From assembly GCA_023428205.1 (NCBI GenBank), contig JAEYZB010000218.1:1-14735 (forward strand): a stretch of 14,735 nt of DNA, in the 5' to 3' direction. The notes beneath the pieces are model-generated. The model did no database searches. It saw only the letters and a list, made by a program, of their open reading frames with translations, and was not told the DNA's origin. This document shows, one piece after another, positions 1 through 8,000 of this stretch. The position numbers were made by a program, and so were the translations under genes. The stretch's first letter is position 1, and the number at the start of each line of letters is the position of its first letter. The DNA is from Bacteroidota bacterium. GTDB lineage: Bacteria > Bacteroidota > Bacteroidia > Chitinophagales > LD1.

Positions 1-220
1 GAGTCACAGATTCAGCCTCCCTGCCTTTCACACGTGCTTCGATAACACACTTTTTGTCATCAGGACCTGATTTGCCCTTGTTTTCATCGCTAAAATAAAC
101 ATCAAATCTAGTTACATAACCTTCAAAGCGTTTTAAAATCTCGTTCAATTCCGATTTGTATTTTTCTTTAAACTCTTGTGTGCCTTTGATGTGGTTGTCC
201 GTATTAATGATAATTTCCAT
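1..220 (-). CDS. hpf: HPF/RaiA-family ribosome hibernation factor, 5' part only
   Basis: The gene runs off the left edge, so only about 73 N-terminal residues are visible. They begin MEIIINTDNHIKG and continue with an Ile/Leu/Phe pattern, a RFEGYVTRFDVYFSDE stretch and GPDDKKCVIEARVKG. This beta-alpha-beta-beta layout with the S-D-E-N then K-C-x-x-E-A-R signature is the HPF/RaiA (sigma-54 modulation) fold. Family members bind the 30S decoding region in stationary phase and inactivate or dimerise ribosomes. The ATG at 220-218 fits the family's short N-terminus. The 66-nt gap to the next upstream gene is AT-rich. It holds a near-match to the -7 box (TACTTTTA at 252-245), so the gene may have its own promoter. 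Whether this is the short or long HPF form cannot be seen because the C-terminus is missing. Confidence 0.85.
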   Translation of the reverse strand, partial: MEIIINTDNHIKGTQEFKEKYKSELNEILKRFEGYVTRFDVYFSDENKGKSGPDDKKCVIEARVKGREAESVT

Positions 221-286
221 GATTAATTGTGTTTTGATAGTGAATAAAAGTATTTAAGAATAAAGATTTTTTCTCATTTCTATATT

Positions 287-1381
287 TTATGGTTGATATG
301 TATAGGTTTTGTCGTTACACCAAATGCTTGTTTGTCCACGCAGAAGAGAATATGTTATCACTTCATTGTACAAATTCCATGTTCCCGAAACGATGTTTTG
401 GCTGAATTGCATTTCCTTGCCATAATATAATCCGCGCAAGCGCCCGTATTGGTCTTGATAAACCAAAATATGGCGATACGCATCAATTGACAAAGGTGCG
501 ATGCGTTCCAGCATTTGCAATTTACCTTGATACCATACATAAAAATTATTGCCTTGGTCGGTAAACGCAATCATATTTTCTTTCACCAATAATTGCTTCG
601 GACGCGATTGTGATAATTCGGTAGTTTCACCGTTATACCAAACATTCAAGCGGTTTTGTTGGTCGTAGTAAACGAAAAACCCTTCCCCTAAAATGCAGTT
701 TTTTCTAAACGGAATAGTCGTTTCGTATGTTTGTCCTGCGTAATAAATTTTGAAGTTGTTTATATAATCATTGTAAACCACTAAATCGCGATTCGCATAA
801 AATGTAGTAGGAGTGTACCAATCAATAATTTTTGACTCGCCCTGATAAAACACTTTAAAATTTCCTGAACGGTCAGTGTATGCAAAAATGTTATCACCGA
901 TTTTGCCTTCGTTGCCATTAATTGCCCATTGCTCAATGAGAGTCGTTTGCCCATTATAAAATACTTTCGTATCGCCAATGCCGGATGTCCAAACAATTAA
1001 ACTGTCGCCATACCAGTAGCTTGTGTCTTGTGCCAAGCCGTCTAACTTTTCAAACTTATCATTTTGTAATACCGCAAGCGTTCCCATATTGTAGTAGCCG
1101 ACCCAATTATCCGTTACGAAAAAATTGGGTTTGTTATCCAAAACGGGATAAAGCTTTCCTTTATAAAAAGCTTTGAAACGACCAACCGATGTGGTGTATA
1201 GCATTGCATTCTTCCCCACTAAAAAGGTGTCTAACGGTAAGCTTTCAATGAATTGCATATCCGTTCCGTCAAACACATATTGCCTGCCGTACAAATCGGA
1301 AAAAGGCGCGACAAACTGAGCCTGTCCGAAGCTTAAAAAGGTGGCAAACAGTGCCGTAAATATTGTTTTATTGAACGTCAT
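287..1381 (-). CDS. Secreted ten-repeat, beta-propeller-like protein of unknown function
   Basis: This is a 364-residue protein I do not recognise by name. Residues 1-21 form a Sec signal peptide (MTFNK, hydrophobic core, cleavage expected after Gly-Gln-Ala21). The rest is a tandem array. A landmark Y-x-G (or variant) recurs at residues 39, 75, 108, 144, 181, 216, 251, 286, 321 and 357, a spacing of 33-37. Units read roughly hydrophobic-x-Y-x-D-x-x-x-N-F-x-V-W/F-Y-x-G-x-T, the alternation expected of short beta strands, so a propeller or beta-solenoid is likely. Units 3 and 10 are the most diverged. No catalytic motif, lipobox or type IX secretion C-terminal domain is visible, so a periplasmic or outer-surface binding role is only inferred. 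Its start lies 3 nt after the alcohol dehydrogenase stop codon, indicating co-transcription. Confidence 0.8.
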   Translation of the reverse strand: MTFNKTIFTALFATFLSFGQAQFVAPFSDLYGRQYVFDGTDMQFIESLPLDTFLVGKNAMLYTTSVGRFKAFYKGKLYPVLDNKPNFFVTDNWVGYYNMGTLAVLQNDKFEKLDGLAQDTSYWYGDSLIVWTSGIGDTKVFYNGQTTLIEQWAINGNEGKIGDNIFAYTDRSGNFKVFYQGESKIIDWYTPTTFYANRDLVVYNDYINNFKIYYAGQTYETTIPFRKNCILGEGFFVYYDQQNRLNVWYNGETTELSQSRPKQLLVKENMIAFTDQGNNFYVWYQGKLQMLERIAPLSIDAYRHILVYQDQYGRLRGLYYGKEMQFSQNIVSGTWNLYNEVITYSLLRGQTSIWCNDKTYTYQP

Positions 1382-1384
1382 CTC

Positions 1385-2437
1385 TTAGCTTTTAAGCGAT
1401 GCCAAGTCAATTACAAAACGATATTTTACATCGCTTTTTATCATCCGCTCGTAAGCGGTGTTGATATAGTCAGCGTTGATGACTTCTACTTCCGAAACGA
1501 TATTGTGTTCTGCACAATAGTCCAGCATTTCCTGTGTCTCGGCAATTCCCCCAATGAGCGAGCCGATAATGCTTCTGCGCTGTCCAATCAAACTAAACGC
1601 ATTGACCGTAGATGGAATTTCAGGAACGCCTACCACAATCATAGTGCCGTTTGTTTTCAGTAATTGCAAATAAGTATTGTAATCGTGCTGTGCAGAAACG
1701 GTATTTAAAATGAAATCAAACTTTTTCGTCAGGCTTTTCATGGTTTCTTTATCGGAAGTCAGTGCAAAATGGTGTGCTCCTAATTTTTTTGCATCGGCTT
1801 CCTTCGATGGCGAACTGCTCAGCATCGTAACTTCTGCACCGAACGAAGCTGCAAATTTTACCGCCATGTGCCCCAAGCCTCCAAGTCCAAGAACCGCTAC
1901 TTTATGCCCTTTCCCGACTTTTACGTGGCGCAATGGTGAATAGGTAGTGATGCCGGCACACAACAAAGGGGCAACATTCGCCAACGGTAATTTGTCGGAG
2001 ATTTTCAGTGTATAATTTTCGTCCGTTACAATTTGTGTGGAGTAGCCACCATAAGTTGGCGTTTTTTTGTCGCGCTCGAAACTGTTGTATGTGCCACTCA
2101 TGCCATTGTCGCAGTATTGCTCTATGCCTCCTTTGCAATTTTCACATTCACGACACGAATCCACAAAACAACCCACGCCTGCTAAATCACCAACCTTGAA
2201 TTTTTTTACATGCTCGCCAACGGCCGTTACGCGACCCACAATTTCGTGTCCCGGAACAACAGGATAACGACTCGGTCCCCATTCGCTTCGTGCTGTGTGA
2301 ATATCGGAGTGGCAAACGCCACAATATAAAATTTCAATTTGCACATCGTGCGCTCCAACATTTCTTCTTTCCAAACTAAATGGCGCTAATGGTGTGGTGG
2401 CACTTTGCGCTGCGTAGGCTTTTGCAATTGTTCCCAT
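1385..2437 (-). CDS. Zinc-dependent NAD(P)H alcohol dehydrogenase, YahK/CAD-like
   Basis: A 350-residue medium-chain dehydrogenase/reductase that interconverts alcohols and aldehydes, probably acting mainly as a cytosolic aldehyde reductase. Catalytic zinc ligands are visible at Cys42 (in GVCHSD), His64-Glu65 (PGHE) and Cys160. The structural zinc site is Cys95, Cys98, Cys101 and Cys109. The nucleotide fold carries GLGGLGH at 184-190. The Ser-rich SSSPSK after the second strand (207-212) resembles the phosphate-binding loop of NADPH-preferring members such as E. coli YahK and plant cinnamyl alcohol dehydrogenases, so NADPH use is inferred. Length is normal for the family. The ATG at 2437-2435 is followed at once by the expected N-terminus. 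The gene leads a two-gene unit with the downstream secreted repeat protein. The physiological substrate cannot be told from sequence. Confidence 0.93.
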   Translation of the reverse strand: MGTIAKAYAAQSATTPLAPFSLERRNVGAHDVQIEILYCGVCHSDIHTARSEWGPSRYPVVPGHEIVGRVTAVGEHVKKFKVGDLAGVGCFVDSCRECENCKGGIEQYCDNGMSGTYNSFERDKKTPTYGGYSTQIVTDENYTLKISDKLPLANVAPLLCAGITTYSPLRHVKVGKGHKVAVLGLGGLGHMAVKFAASFGAEVTMLSSSPSKEADAKKLGAHHFALTSDKETMKSLTKKFDFILNTVSAQHDYNTYLQLLKTNGTMIVVGVPEIPSTVNAFSLIGQRRSIIGSLIGGIAETQEMLDYCAEHNIVSEVEVINADYINTAYERMIKSDVKYRFVIDLASLKS

Positions 2438-2482
2438 ATAATTTATTTTAAAGTGAGTTGAGTCAATGAATGTTATGCGAAG

Positions 2483-2498
2483 TTCGTAAAAAAACGAA
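2483..2498. repeat. Small A7-loop hairpin in the adh/yajQ divergent spacer
   Basis: TTCGT at 2483-2487 pairs with ACGAA at 2494-2498 around an A-run. It lies between two divergent genes, so it is not an obvious terminator; it may be part of the regulatory region or chance. The rest of this 132-nt spacer holds one exact TTTTACACA (2520-2528) and no convincing promoter box. Confidence 0.35.
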
Positions 2499-2569
2499 GA
2501 ATGGATAACCCTTAGGAATTTTTACACAAACGATAATTTCAATATGTTTACGCAATAAAAAATAACACT

Positions 2570-3061
2570 ATGGCAAGTTTCGACATTATGAGCAAAATAG
2601 ACCCGCAAACTGCCGAAAACGCGGTGAATGTGGCGAAAAAAGAAATCTTGAACCGCTACGATTTTCACGGTTCGAAGTCGGAAATTGATTTCAATAAAAA
2701 GGATTTGGTGCTGAACATTACGACTGAAAATGAGATGCGCTTAGATGCTATTATTGATATTTTGATTTCACGTGCCGGTAAGCAGGGCATTGACCCGCGT
2801 GCGTTTGACCAAACTAAAGAGCACTATGCTTCGGGCGCGATGATTAAAAAGGAAATTAAATTCCGCAACGGTTTGGACAAAGAAGTGATGAAGAAAATCA
2901 CGAAAGCCATTAAAGATAGCGGACTGAAAGTTCAAGCTGCGCAAATGGATAATATCATTCGCGTTACGGCAAAGAAAATTGATGATTTACAACAGGTCAT
3001 TTCACTGTGCCGAAAAACGGATTTTGATGTGCCGTTACAGTTTGATAATATGAAGCAGTAG
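2570..3061 (+). CDS. yajQ: YajQ-family nucleotide/c-di-GMP-binding protein
   Basis: A 163-residue protein matching the YajQ (UPF0234) family over its full length. It opens with MASFDIMSKID, equivalent to E. coli MPSFDIVSEVD, and has the two tandem ferredoxin-like halves. Hallmarks are the NRYDF segment near residue 30, the central HYASGAMIKKEIKFRNGLD, KKITKAIKDSGLKVQAA, and the C-terminal IRVTAKKIDDLQQVISLCR. Members are small cytosolic proteins that bind nucleotides. In Xanthomonas one binds cyclic di-GMP and partners with a transcription factor, but that role is not established across the family. The ATG at 2570 gives the conserved N-terminus; an internal Met at residue 7 would cut into it. 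The gene stands alone, divergent from adh and convergent with tsaD. Confidence 0.95.
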   Translation: MASFDIMSKIDPQTAENAVNVAKKEILNRYDFHGSKSEIDFNKKDLVLNITTENEMRLDAIIDILISRAGKQGIDPRAFDQTKEHYASGAMIKKEIKFRNGLDKEVMKKITKAIKDSGLKVQAAQMDNIIRVTAKKIDDLQQVISLCRKTDFDVPLQFDNMKQ

Positions 3062-3072
3062 CACTCATCCTG

Positions 3073-3115
3073 CTCATTTTTTTACACCACTTTGCAAATG
3101 GGGCAAAAAAATGAG
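3073..3115. terminator. Two-way hairpin terminator between yajQ and tsaD
   Basis: CTCATTTTTTT at 3073-3083 is perfectly complementary to AAAAAAATGAG at 3105-3115, an 11-bp stem with a 21-nt loop. Read on either strand it ends in a T-run, so it can serve both convergent genes. On the minus strand, 3115-3095 is one copy of the T7-SMCCCATTTG 3'-end element, starting 7 nt after the tsaD stop codon. Confidence 0.75.
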
Positions 3116-3122
3116 GTCGATT

Positions 3123-4115
3123 CTAATAGCGCGCGAGTGGCTCTACCTCTTGTCCCACAAATTCTCCATTCAGAAATTTGTAATGAGCCGCCATTGCAAT
3201 CATTCCTGCGTTATCGGTGCAGTATTCTGTCTTGGGAATGAACACTTGCCAGTTCATTTTTTTGCTGGTTTCTAAAAGCGTATTTCGCAAACCTGAATTT
3301 GCGGAAACGCCACCCGCCAAAGTAATGGTCGAAATTCCCTGTTCTAATGCCGCTTTTTTGAGTTTCCGCAGGAGATATGAAACAATTGTATGTTGAATAG
3401 AAGCGCAAATATCATTCAAGTTTTCCTGTACGAAATTCGGATTCGTTTTCACTTCATCGCGCACGAAATACAGCACAGAAGTTTTCAGTCCACTAAAACT
3501 GAAGTTTAAGCCTTCCGCTTTCGGTTCGGGGAATTTGAAAGCGAGCGGATTCCCTTGTTGCGCGTATTTATCAACGAGCGGTCCTCCGGGATATGGCAAT
3601 CCTAAAATCTTTGCTGTTTTATCAAAGGCTTCGCCCGCAGCATCGTCAATCGTTTCTCCAATTACGGTCATATCATTGGGCGATTTCACGAGTACAATTT
3701 GCGTGTGTCCGCCCGAAACGGTGAGGCACAAATGCGGAAACTGAGGCGTGCCGTCAATGAAATTTGCCATCACGTGCGCTTGCATGTGATTCACTTCTAT
3801 CAGTGGTTTTCCGAGCGCGAGCGCGAGCGATTTCGCAAAGGAAACGCCTACCATCAGCGAACCAATCAATCCCGGTCCGCGTGTGAAAGCAATAGCGTCA
3901 ATATTTGTTTTTTCAACGCCCGCATTTTTGATAGCGGTTTCTACCGCAACCACAATATTTTTCAAATGTTCGCGCGAAGCCAGTTCGGGAACAACACCGC
4001 CCCATGCTTCGTGCACGGCTTGCGAAGCGATACAGTTCGACAAAATTTTTCCATCGCGGCACACCGCTGCGGAAGTGTCATCACAAGAAGATTCTATAGC
4101 GAGAAGAAGTGGCAT
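3123..4115 (-). CDS. tsaD: tRNA N6-adenosine threonylcarbamoyltransferase TsaD
   Basis: A 330-residue cytosolic enzyme that transfers the threonylcarbamoyl group onto A37 of ANN-decoding tRNAs, working with TsaB, TsaE and TsaC. The ASKHA-fold N-terminus is LLAIESSCDDTSAAV. Metal ligands are His110 and His114 (NHMQAH) and Asp301 (TDNAGMIA). Also visible are RGPGLIGSL at 79-87, SGGHTQIVLV, DDAAGEAFDK, YPGGP and the GGVSANSGLR phosphate loop. The frame stays open to an ATG at 4256, but that would add 47 non-family residues, overlap the divergent antitoxin start and include the promoter box. The ATG at 4115-4113 gives the exact family N-terminus and is chosen. The leader is very short, about 7 nt beyond the -7 box. 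Confidence 0.97.
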   Translation of the reverse strand: MPLLLAIESSCDDTSAAVCRDGKILSNCIASQAVHEAWGGVVPELASREHLKNIVVAVETAIKNAGVEKTNIDAIAFTRGPGLIGSLMVGVSFAKSLALALGKPLIEVNHMQAHVMANFIDGTPQFPHLCLTVSGGHTQIVLVKSPNDMTVIGETIDDAAGEAFDKTAKILGLPYPGGPLVDKYAQQGNPLAFKFPEPKAEGLNFSFSGLKTSVLYFVRDEVKTNPNFVQENLNDICASIQHTIVSYLLRKLKKAALEQGISTITLAGGVSANSGLRNTLLETSKKMNWQVFIPKTEYCTDNAGMIAMAAHYKFLNGEFVGQEVEPLARY

Positions 4116-4122
4116 TAGGGTG

Positions 4123-4130
4123 CGAAGGTA
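4123..4130 (-). promoter_or_regulatory. Probable -7 promoter box of tsaD
   Basis: TACCTTCG on the minus strand matches the Bacteroidota -7 consensus TAnnTTTG at all but one position and ends 7 nt before the tsaD ATG. It sits in the same extended context (TTACCTTnGC) as the boxes before the hydrolase and pdhB. No clear -33 TTG was seen. Confidence 0.5.
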
Positions 4131-4145
4131 AGATTTTATGAGTGC

Positions 4146-4164
4146 TGAAAAAATGGCATTTTTT
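4146..4164 (+). repeat. Left copy of the 19-nt direct repeat bracketing the toxin-antitoxin cassette
   Basis: TGAAAAAA, T, GGCATTTTTT at 4146-4164 recurs at 4779-4797 as TGAAAAAA, C, GGCATTTTTT (18 of 19 identical, 633 nt apart). This copy lies upstream of both the tsaD box and the antitoxin box and is followed by a small CCGA/TCGG hairpin at 4167-4178. Confidence 0.7.
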
Positions 4165-4193
4165 TGCCGATTTTTCGGTTTGGTAAGTTTTCG

Positions 4194-4201
4194 TATTTTT
4201 G
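4194..4201 (+). promoter_or_regulatory. Probable -7 promoter box of the toxin-antitoxin pair
   Basis: TATTTTTG matches TAnnTTTG exactly and ends 17 nt before the antitoxin ATG. A TTG at the usual -33 distance is absent, so this is a half-match. Such operons are usually autorepressed by the antitoxin complex; no operator is evident beyond the hairpin at 4167-4178. Confidence 0.45.
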
Positions 4202-4218
4202 ATGTGTAAAAAGCAATT

Positions 4219-4452
4219 ATGGCTGTAATGAATTTGTTATCTCGAATTACGTTCAATCCGAATCAGTGCAACGGAAAACCGTGCATTAGAGGAATGCGAA
4301 TTCGCGTTGCTGATGTGCTTGCATTGCTCGCCAATGGATTGACAACAGAAGAAGTGCTGAAAGAAATGCCCGACCTTGAAGCGAAAGACATTCAAGCGTG
4401 TTTGGCGTACAGCATAAGCCAAATCGACCATCCCGTTTTGAAAGTCGCGTAA
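4219..4452 (+). CDS. DUF433 antitoxin, VapB45-like
   Basis: A 77-residue DUF433 protein. The family signature is complete: ITFNPNQCNGKPCIRGMRI at 10-28 (Gly-Lys-Pro-x-Ile-Arg-Gly at 19-25), then VADVLALLANGLTTEEVLKEMPDL and the closing helix DIQACLAYS. DUF433 proteins carry a winged-helix-like DNA-binding fold and are usually encoded directly before DUF5615 PIN-like toxins, whose activity they block; they probably also repress their own promoter. The stop codon overlaps the toxin start by one base (TAATG at 4450-4454), indicating translational coupling. The ATG at 4219 is taken because it follows the -7 box closely; Met4 (4228) is a possible alternative. Confidence 0.88.
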   Translation: MAVMNLLSRITFNPNQCNGKPCIRGMRIRVADVLALLANGLTTEEVLKEMPDLEAKDIQACLAYSISQIDHPVLKVA

Positions 4453-4781
4453 TGATTATCATTGATGCACAACTCTCGCCTCATCTTGCACCGTGGGTTG
4501 CAGATAATTTCGGTGTAGAATGTTTCTCGGCTAAATATCTTGACTTGTTGTGTGCTGAAGACAAACAAATTTTCGAATTCGCGAAAAAATCCAATGCCAT
4601 TGTAATGACGAAAGATGAAGATTTCGTCCAGTTGTTACATCGCTTTGGAAGTCCGCCAAAAATCATTTGGATTACGTGTGGCAATACATCTAACGAACAA
4701 ATGAAACAATTGCTAAACGCCAAACTTACTCAAGCTCTTTTGCTGTTGCAAGAGCACGATTTAGTGGAATTGACAGATTGA
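4452..4781 (+). CDS. DUF5615 PIN-like toxin, VapC45-type ribonuclease
   Basis: A 109-residue PIN-like protein, the expected partner of a DUF433 antitoxin. The acidic residues of the metal site are in place: Asp5 in IIIDAQLSP, Asp37 in AEDKQIFEFA, and Asp55/Asp57 in MTKDEDF. Family members are predicted metal-dependent RNases of type II toxin-antitoxin systems; the target RNA is unknown here. The frame is open upstream to 4398, but the ATG at 4452 overlaps the antitoxin stop by one base and starts right at the first beta strand, so it is chosen. The TGA stop at 4779-4781 lies inside the right copy of the 19-nt direct repeat. The gene looks intact. Nothing in the neighbourhood suggests a larger island. 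Confidence 0.88.
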   Translation: MIIIDAQLSPHLAPWVADNFGVECFSAKYLDLLCAEDKQIFEFAKKSNAIVMTKDEDFVQLLHRFGSPPKIIWITCGNTSNEQMKQLLNAKLTQALLLLQEHDLVELTD

Positions 4782-4797
4782 AAAAACGGCATTTTTT
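4779..4797 (+). repeat. Right copy of the 19-nt direct repeat, overlapping the toxin stop codon
   Basis: The first three bases (TGA) are the toxin stop codon. It differs from the left copy at 4146-4164 only at the ninth base (C for T). Beyond the 19 nt both copies run into more T-rich sequence ending in CGG or CCG, so similarity may extend imperfectly to about 34 nt. Confidence 0.7.
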
Positions 4798-4807
4798 ATG
4801 CTTTTTT
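4781..4807 (+). terminator. Terminator of the toxin-antitoxin operon
   Basis: GCAT at 4789-4792 pairs with ATGC at 4798-4801 around a T5 loop, and A6 at 4781-4786 can pair with T6 at 4802-4807 (two unpaired bases, CG). The structure starts at the last base of the toxin stop codon. The weak core stem makes this a moderate call. Confidence 0.55.
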
Positions 4808-4908
4808 CCGTATTATCATTATCTCCAAAATTCCTCACAAAAAAGTGTGCATTGTTACGAGTGTGTTGTTTAATTCATTGATTTACAGCATTAAAACTCT
4901 TATTTTTT

Positions 4909-4928
4909 TGTGGAAACCCTGTGTAAAA
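4909..4928 (-). promoter_or_regulatory. Pair of DnaA-box-like 9-mers upstream of smc
   Basis: On the minus strand, TTTTACACA (4928-4920) matches the relaxed box TTWTNCACA exactly and GTTTCCACA (4917-4909) has one mismatch; the two are exactly 11 bp apart. They lie in the 293-nt smc leader (4782-5074). That leader otherwise holds the operon terminator, a weak -7 candidate (TAACTTCA at 4972-4979) and the heptamer arrays. Function is inference only. Confidence 0.3.
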
Positions 4929-4994
4929 CTAAAGCAACGTTAAACACTCTTTTCTTACTGACCTGCTTTTGTAACTTCACGTCCCCGAAAAAAC

Positions 4995-5065
4995 GGTTGT
5001 TGGTTATTGGTTGTTAGGCGAAAAAACGCGCTTTCCCAATAACTAAAAACTATCAACGAATAACT
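4995..5065. repeat. Facing 7-bp tandem arrays directly upstream of smc
   Basis: Three GGTTRTT units run through 4995-5015. Four AAWAACT-like units (AATAACT, AAAAACT, ATCAACG, AATAACT) run through 5038-5065, the complementary sense. GTTATTGG (5003-5010) can pair with CCAATAAC (5036-5043). The loop includes one CGAAAAAACG (5019-5028); another copy lies at 4986-4995, exactly 33 bp away. The array ends 9 nt before the smc ATG. Confidence 0.65.
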
Positions 5066-5074
5066 TTTTGAATT

Positions 5075-8000
5075 ATGCAGTTGACGACATTAGAAATTAA
5101 AGGATTTAAAAGTTTTGCCGATAAAACCACGATTCACTTCAATAATAATATTACAGGGATTGTAGGACCGAACGGTTGCGGAAAATCGAACGTAGTGGAT
5201 TCTATTCGCTGGGTGCTGGGGGAGCAAAAAACTTCGCAATTGCGTTTGGAGAAAATGGAAAACCTGATTTTCAACGGCACGAAGAACCGTAAAGCCGCTT
5301 CGCTCGCGGAGGTTTCGCTCACGTTTGAAAACACGAAAAATCTCGTTTCGTCCGATTACAAAACCATTACGATTACGCGCAAACTCTTTCGCGATGGCGA
5401 AAGTGAATATCGTTTGAATGATGTTCCGTGCCGATTGAAAGACATTTCTTCATTGTTTATGGATACGGGCGTGAGTTCCGATTCATACTCGATTATTGAA
5501 CTTGGAATGGTTGATGAGTTGCTGAACGACCGCGATAACTCGCGCAGAAAACTGTTTGAACAGGCTGCCGGTGTTTCCAAATACAAAAAGCGCAAGAAAG
5601 AAACGCTTGATAAATTGAAAAATACCGATGCCGATTTGGAGCGTGTGAAAGACTTGTTATTTGAAATTGAAGGTAATTTGAAAACGCTTGAAAAGCAAGC
5701 GAAGAAAACGAAACAGTTTTATGAACTGAAAGAAGAGTACAAAAACTTATCGCTCATTTTGGCGAAATTTTCGTTGCTTGAGTATAAAGAACAATATAAG
5801 CGTTTGGAACTCCAAAAACAAACGGAAAGCGACAAACGTTTAGAGATTGAAACTGCTATAAAAACTGCGGAGGCGGCTCTCGAAAAAGAGAAATTGGCGA
5901 ATGTGGATAAGGAAAAAACACTGATGGAGATTCAGAAAAAGCTGAACTCCCTGGTGAGTGGTGTGAGTGAACGCGAAAACGAACGTAATCTGCTCAACTC
6001 GCAGGTAAAATTTGCTCGCGATAAAATGGACAATGCCGAAAAACTGATTATCGAAGCGAAAGACCAATCGGAGAAATTGAAAATTGCGATTGAGCGATTG
6101 GAAGCAGATAAACAAACGGAAAGCGCAGTACTCGAAACAAAGAAGAGCGACCTTGCCATTTTGGAAAAAGCATTGAGCGAAATCCGCACACGACACGCTT
6201 CGACTAAAGATAATTTGACAAGTGAACAAAAAGCATACAGCGAAACCGAGCGTCAGATTATTGACTTGGAAAAGAAACTCGCAGTCAATCGTTCGAGCAA
6301 CGAAAGTTTGCAGCGCGATTTATTCAACAGCGAAGAAGATACCACTGCGAAACGCAAAGAATTAGAGGGATTTCAGACTGCGGTGGAAACCTTGAAAAAA
6401 GAACAGGAAGCACAAGCAAAAACGATTCAGCAGTTAGAAAAAGACGAAGCGGAACGCAACGAACAAATTGCAGAACTTGTGAAACAAACGGAAACGCTAC
6501 GTGCAGAACTTTCCAAAGAAGCGCGAACGCTGGATGCCAAGAAAAATGAATACGATTTGACGAAAAGCATGGTGGATAGTTTGGAAGGTTTTCCGGAGTC
6601 CATCAAATTTTTGAAGAAAAATGCGAAGTGGAGTAAAGAAGCGCCATTACTTTCCGATATTATTTATTGTTCAGAAGAATATCGTGTAGCGATTGAGAAT
6701 TATCTCGAACCATATTTGAACTATTATGTAGTACAGAATTTGGAAGAAGCTGTTATGGCGGTGAATTTATTGAGCGATTCGTCAATGGGGCGCGCGAATT
6801 TTTTCATTCTTGATCAAATTAATCAGCACTACAAACCACAAAATAAAATTGCGATTGATGGCGCAAAACCCGCGATAGAATTGGTGGAATTAGACGCGAC
6901 CTATTCGCAATTGGGCGCGTTGTTGTTGGATAATGTTTTTCTTTTGGACGAAGCGAATACTGCGACAGCACAAGTGAAATCCAAATCGGAAAAAGTGGTT
7001 TTGTTGAGTAAGTCAGGCAAATTTATTCGTCAGGATTTTTCATTGAGTGGCGGTGCGGTTGGTCTGTTTGAAGGAAAGAAAATCGGGCGGGCGAAAAACT
7101 TGGAAAAACTGAAAACGGAAATCGAAAAATTGGAGCGCAGCACGTATCAATTGCACACCAAAGTTTCCGACATTCAGATAAAAACATCGCAACTGAAAGG
7201 TGCCACACAAGCGAAAGAAATTGAGCAGAACAAAGCGGTATTGCGCGGAACAGAAAATAAGCTTTCCGCTTCGCAGGCAAGTATTCAAAGTTTGGCAAAA
7301 TTTCTGGAATCAAGCGACCAAAAAAGCAAAGCAATCAGCGACCGATTGGAAGCCTTGAAAAAAGAAGTGGAAACGGTAAATGCTTCTTTGGAAACCTTGC
7401 GCGAATCGCAAGCGAAACAAAAGCAAGCACTCGAGATTTCCGACAAAGCATATTTGGAACTCACGAATCAACTCAGCGAATCGTCTTCAAAATTCAATCA
7501 ACAAAACATCGAATTTCATCAGCAGCAAAACCGCGTGAATTCTTTGTTGCAGGAATTGAATTTCAAGAAAAGCCAAATTGAAAGTTTGGAAAATCAGTTG
7601 AAGCGCAACAAGGATATTATTGAAGAATCGAAAAAACAAATTGAGGAAAGTAACGCGAAACTGAAAACATTAGAAAGTTCATTGTTGGAAGGTTATGCGA
7701 ATAAAGAATCGTTTGAAAAAGAAGTGGCGGACGCAGAGAAAAACTATTACGACTCGCGTGCCGGAATCAATGAATTGGACGCTGCATTGCGGGAGCAAAA
7801 CCGCAATCGTGATTTGGCGAATAATTTGATGAGCGGTATTACGGAAAAATTGAACGATTTGAAATTGAATTTGACTTCCCTTCGCGAGCGTTTGAGTGTG
7901 GAGTTCAATATCAATGTGAATGATATTATCAATGAAGACCTCGACCCAAATTGGAATCGTGAAGTAACGGAAACCGAACATGCGAAAGTGAAAAAACGCG

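Noticed and set aside
287..1381. Repeat gene as a CRISPR-like or DNA-level repeat
   Set aside because: The periodicity is at the protein level only; the DNA units differ too much and there are no spacers.
2767..2776. TTTCACGTG-like half parS site inside yajQ, and CCACGTGG at 8999-9006 inside the hydrolase
   Set aside because: Both lack the flanking symmetry of parS (TGTTTCACGTGAAACA) and are explained by the codons around them.
4116..4256. N-terminal extension of TsaD by 47 residues
   Set aside because: The extension has no family similarity, crosses the promoter box and overlaps the divergent antitoxin gene; the ATG at 4115 gives the standard N-terminus.
4398..4451. Upstream start for the DUF5615 toxin
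   Set aside because: It would overlap the antitoxin by 55 nt; the ATG at 4452, coupled by TAATG, starts at the first conserved strand.
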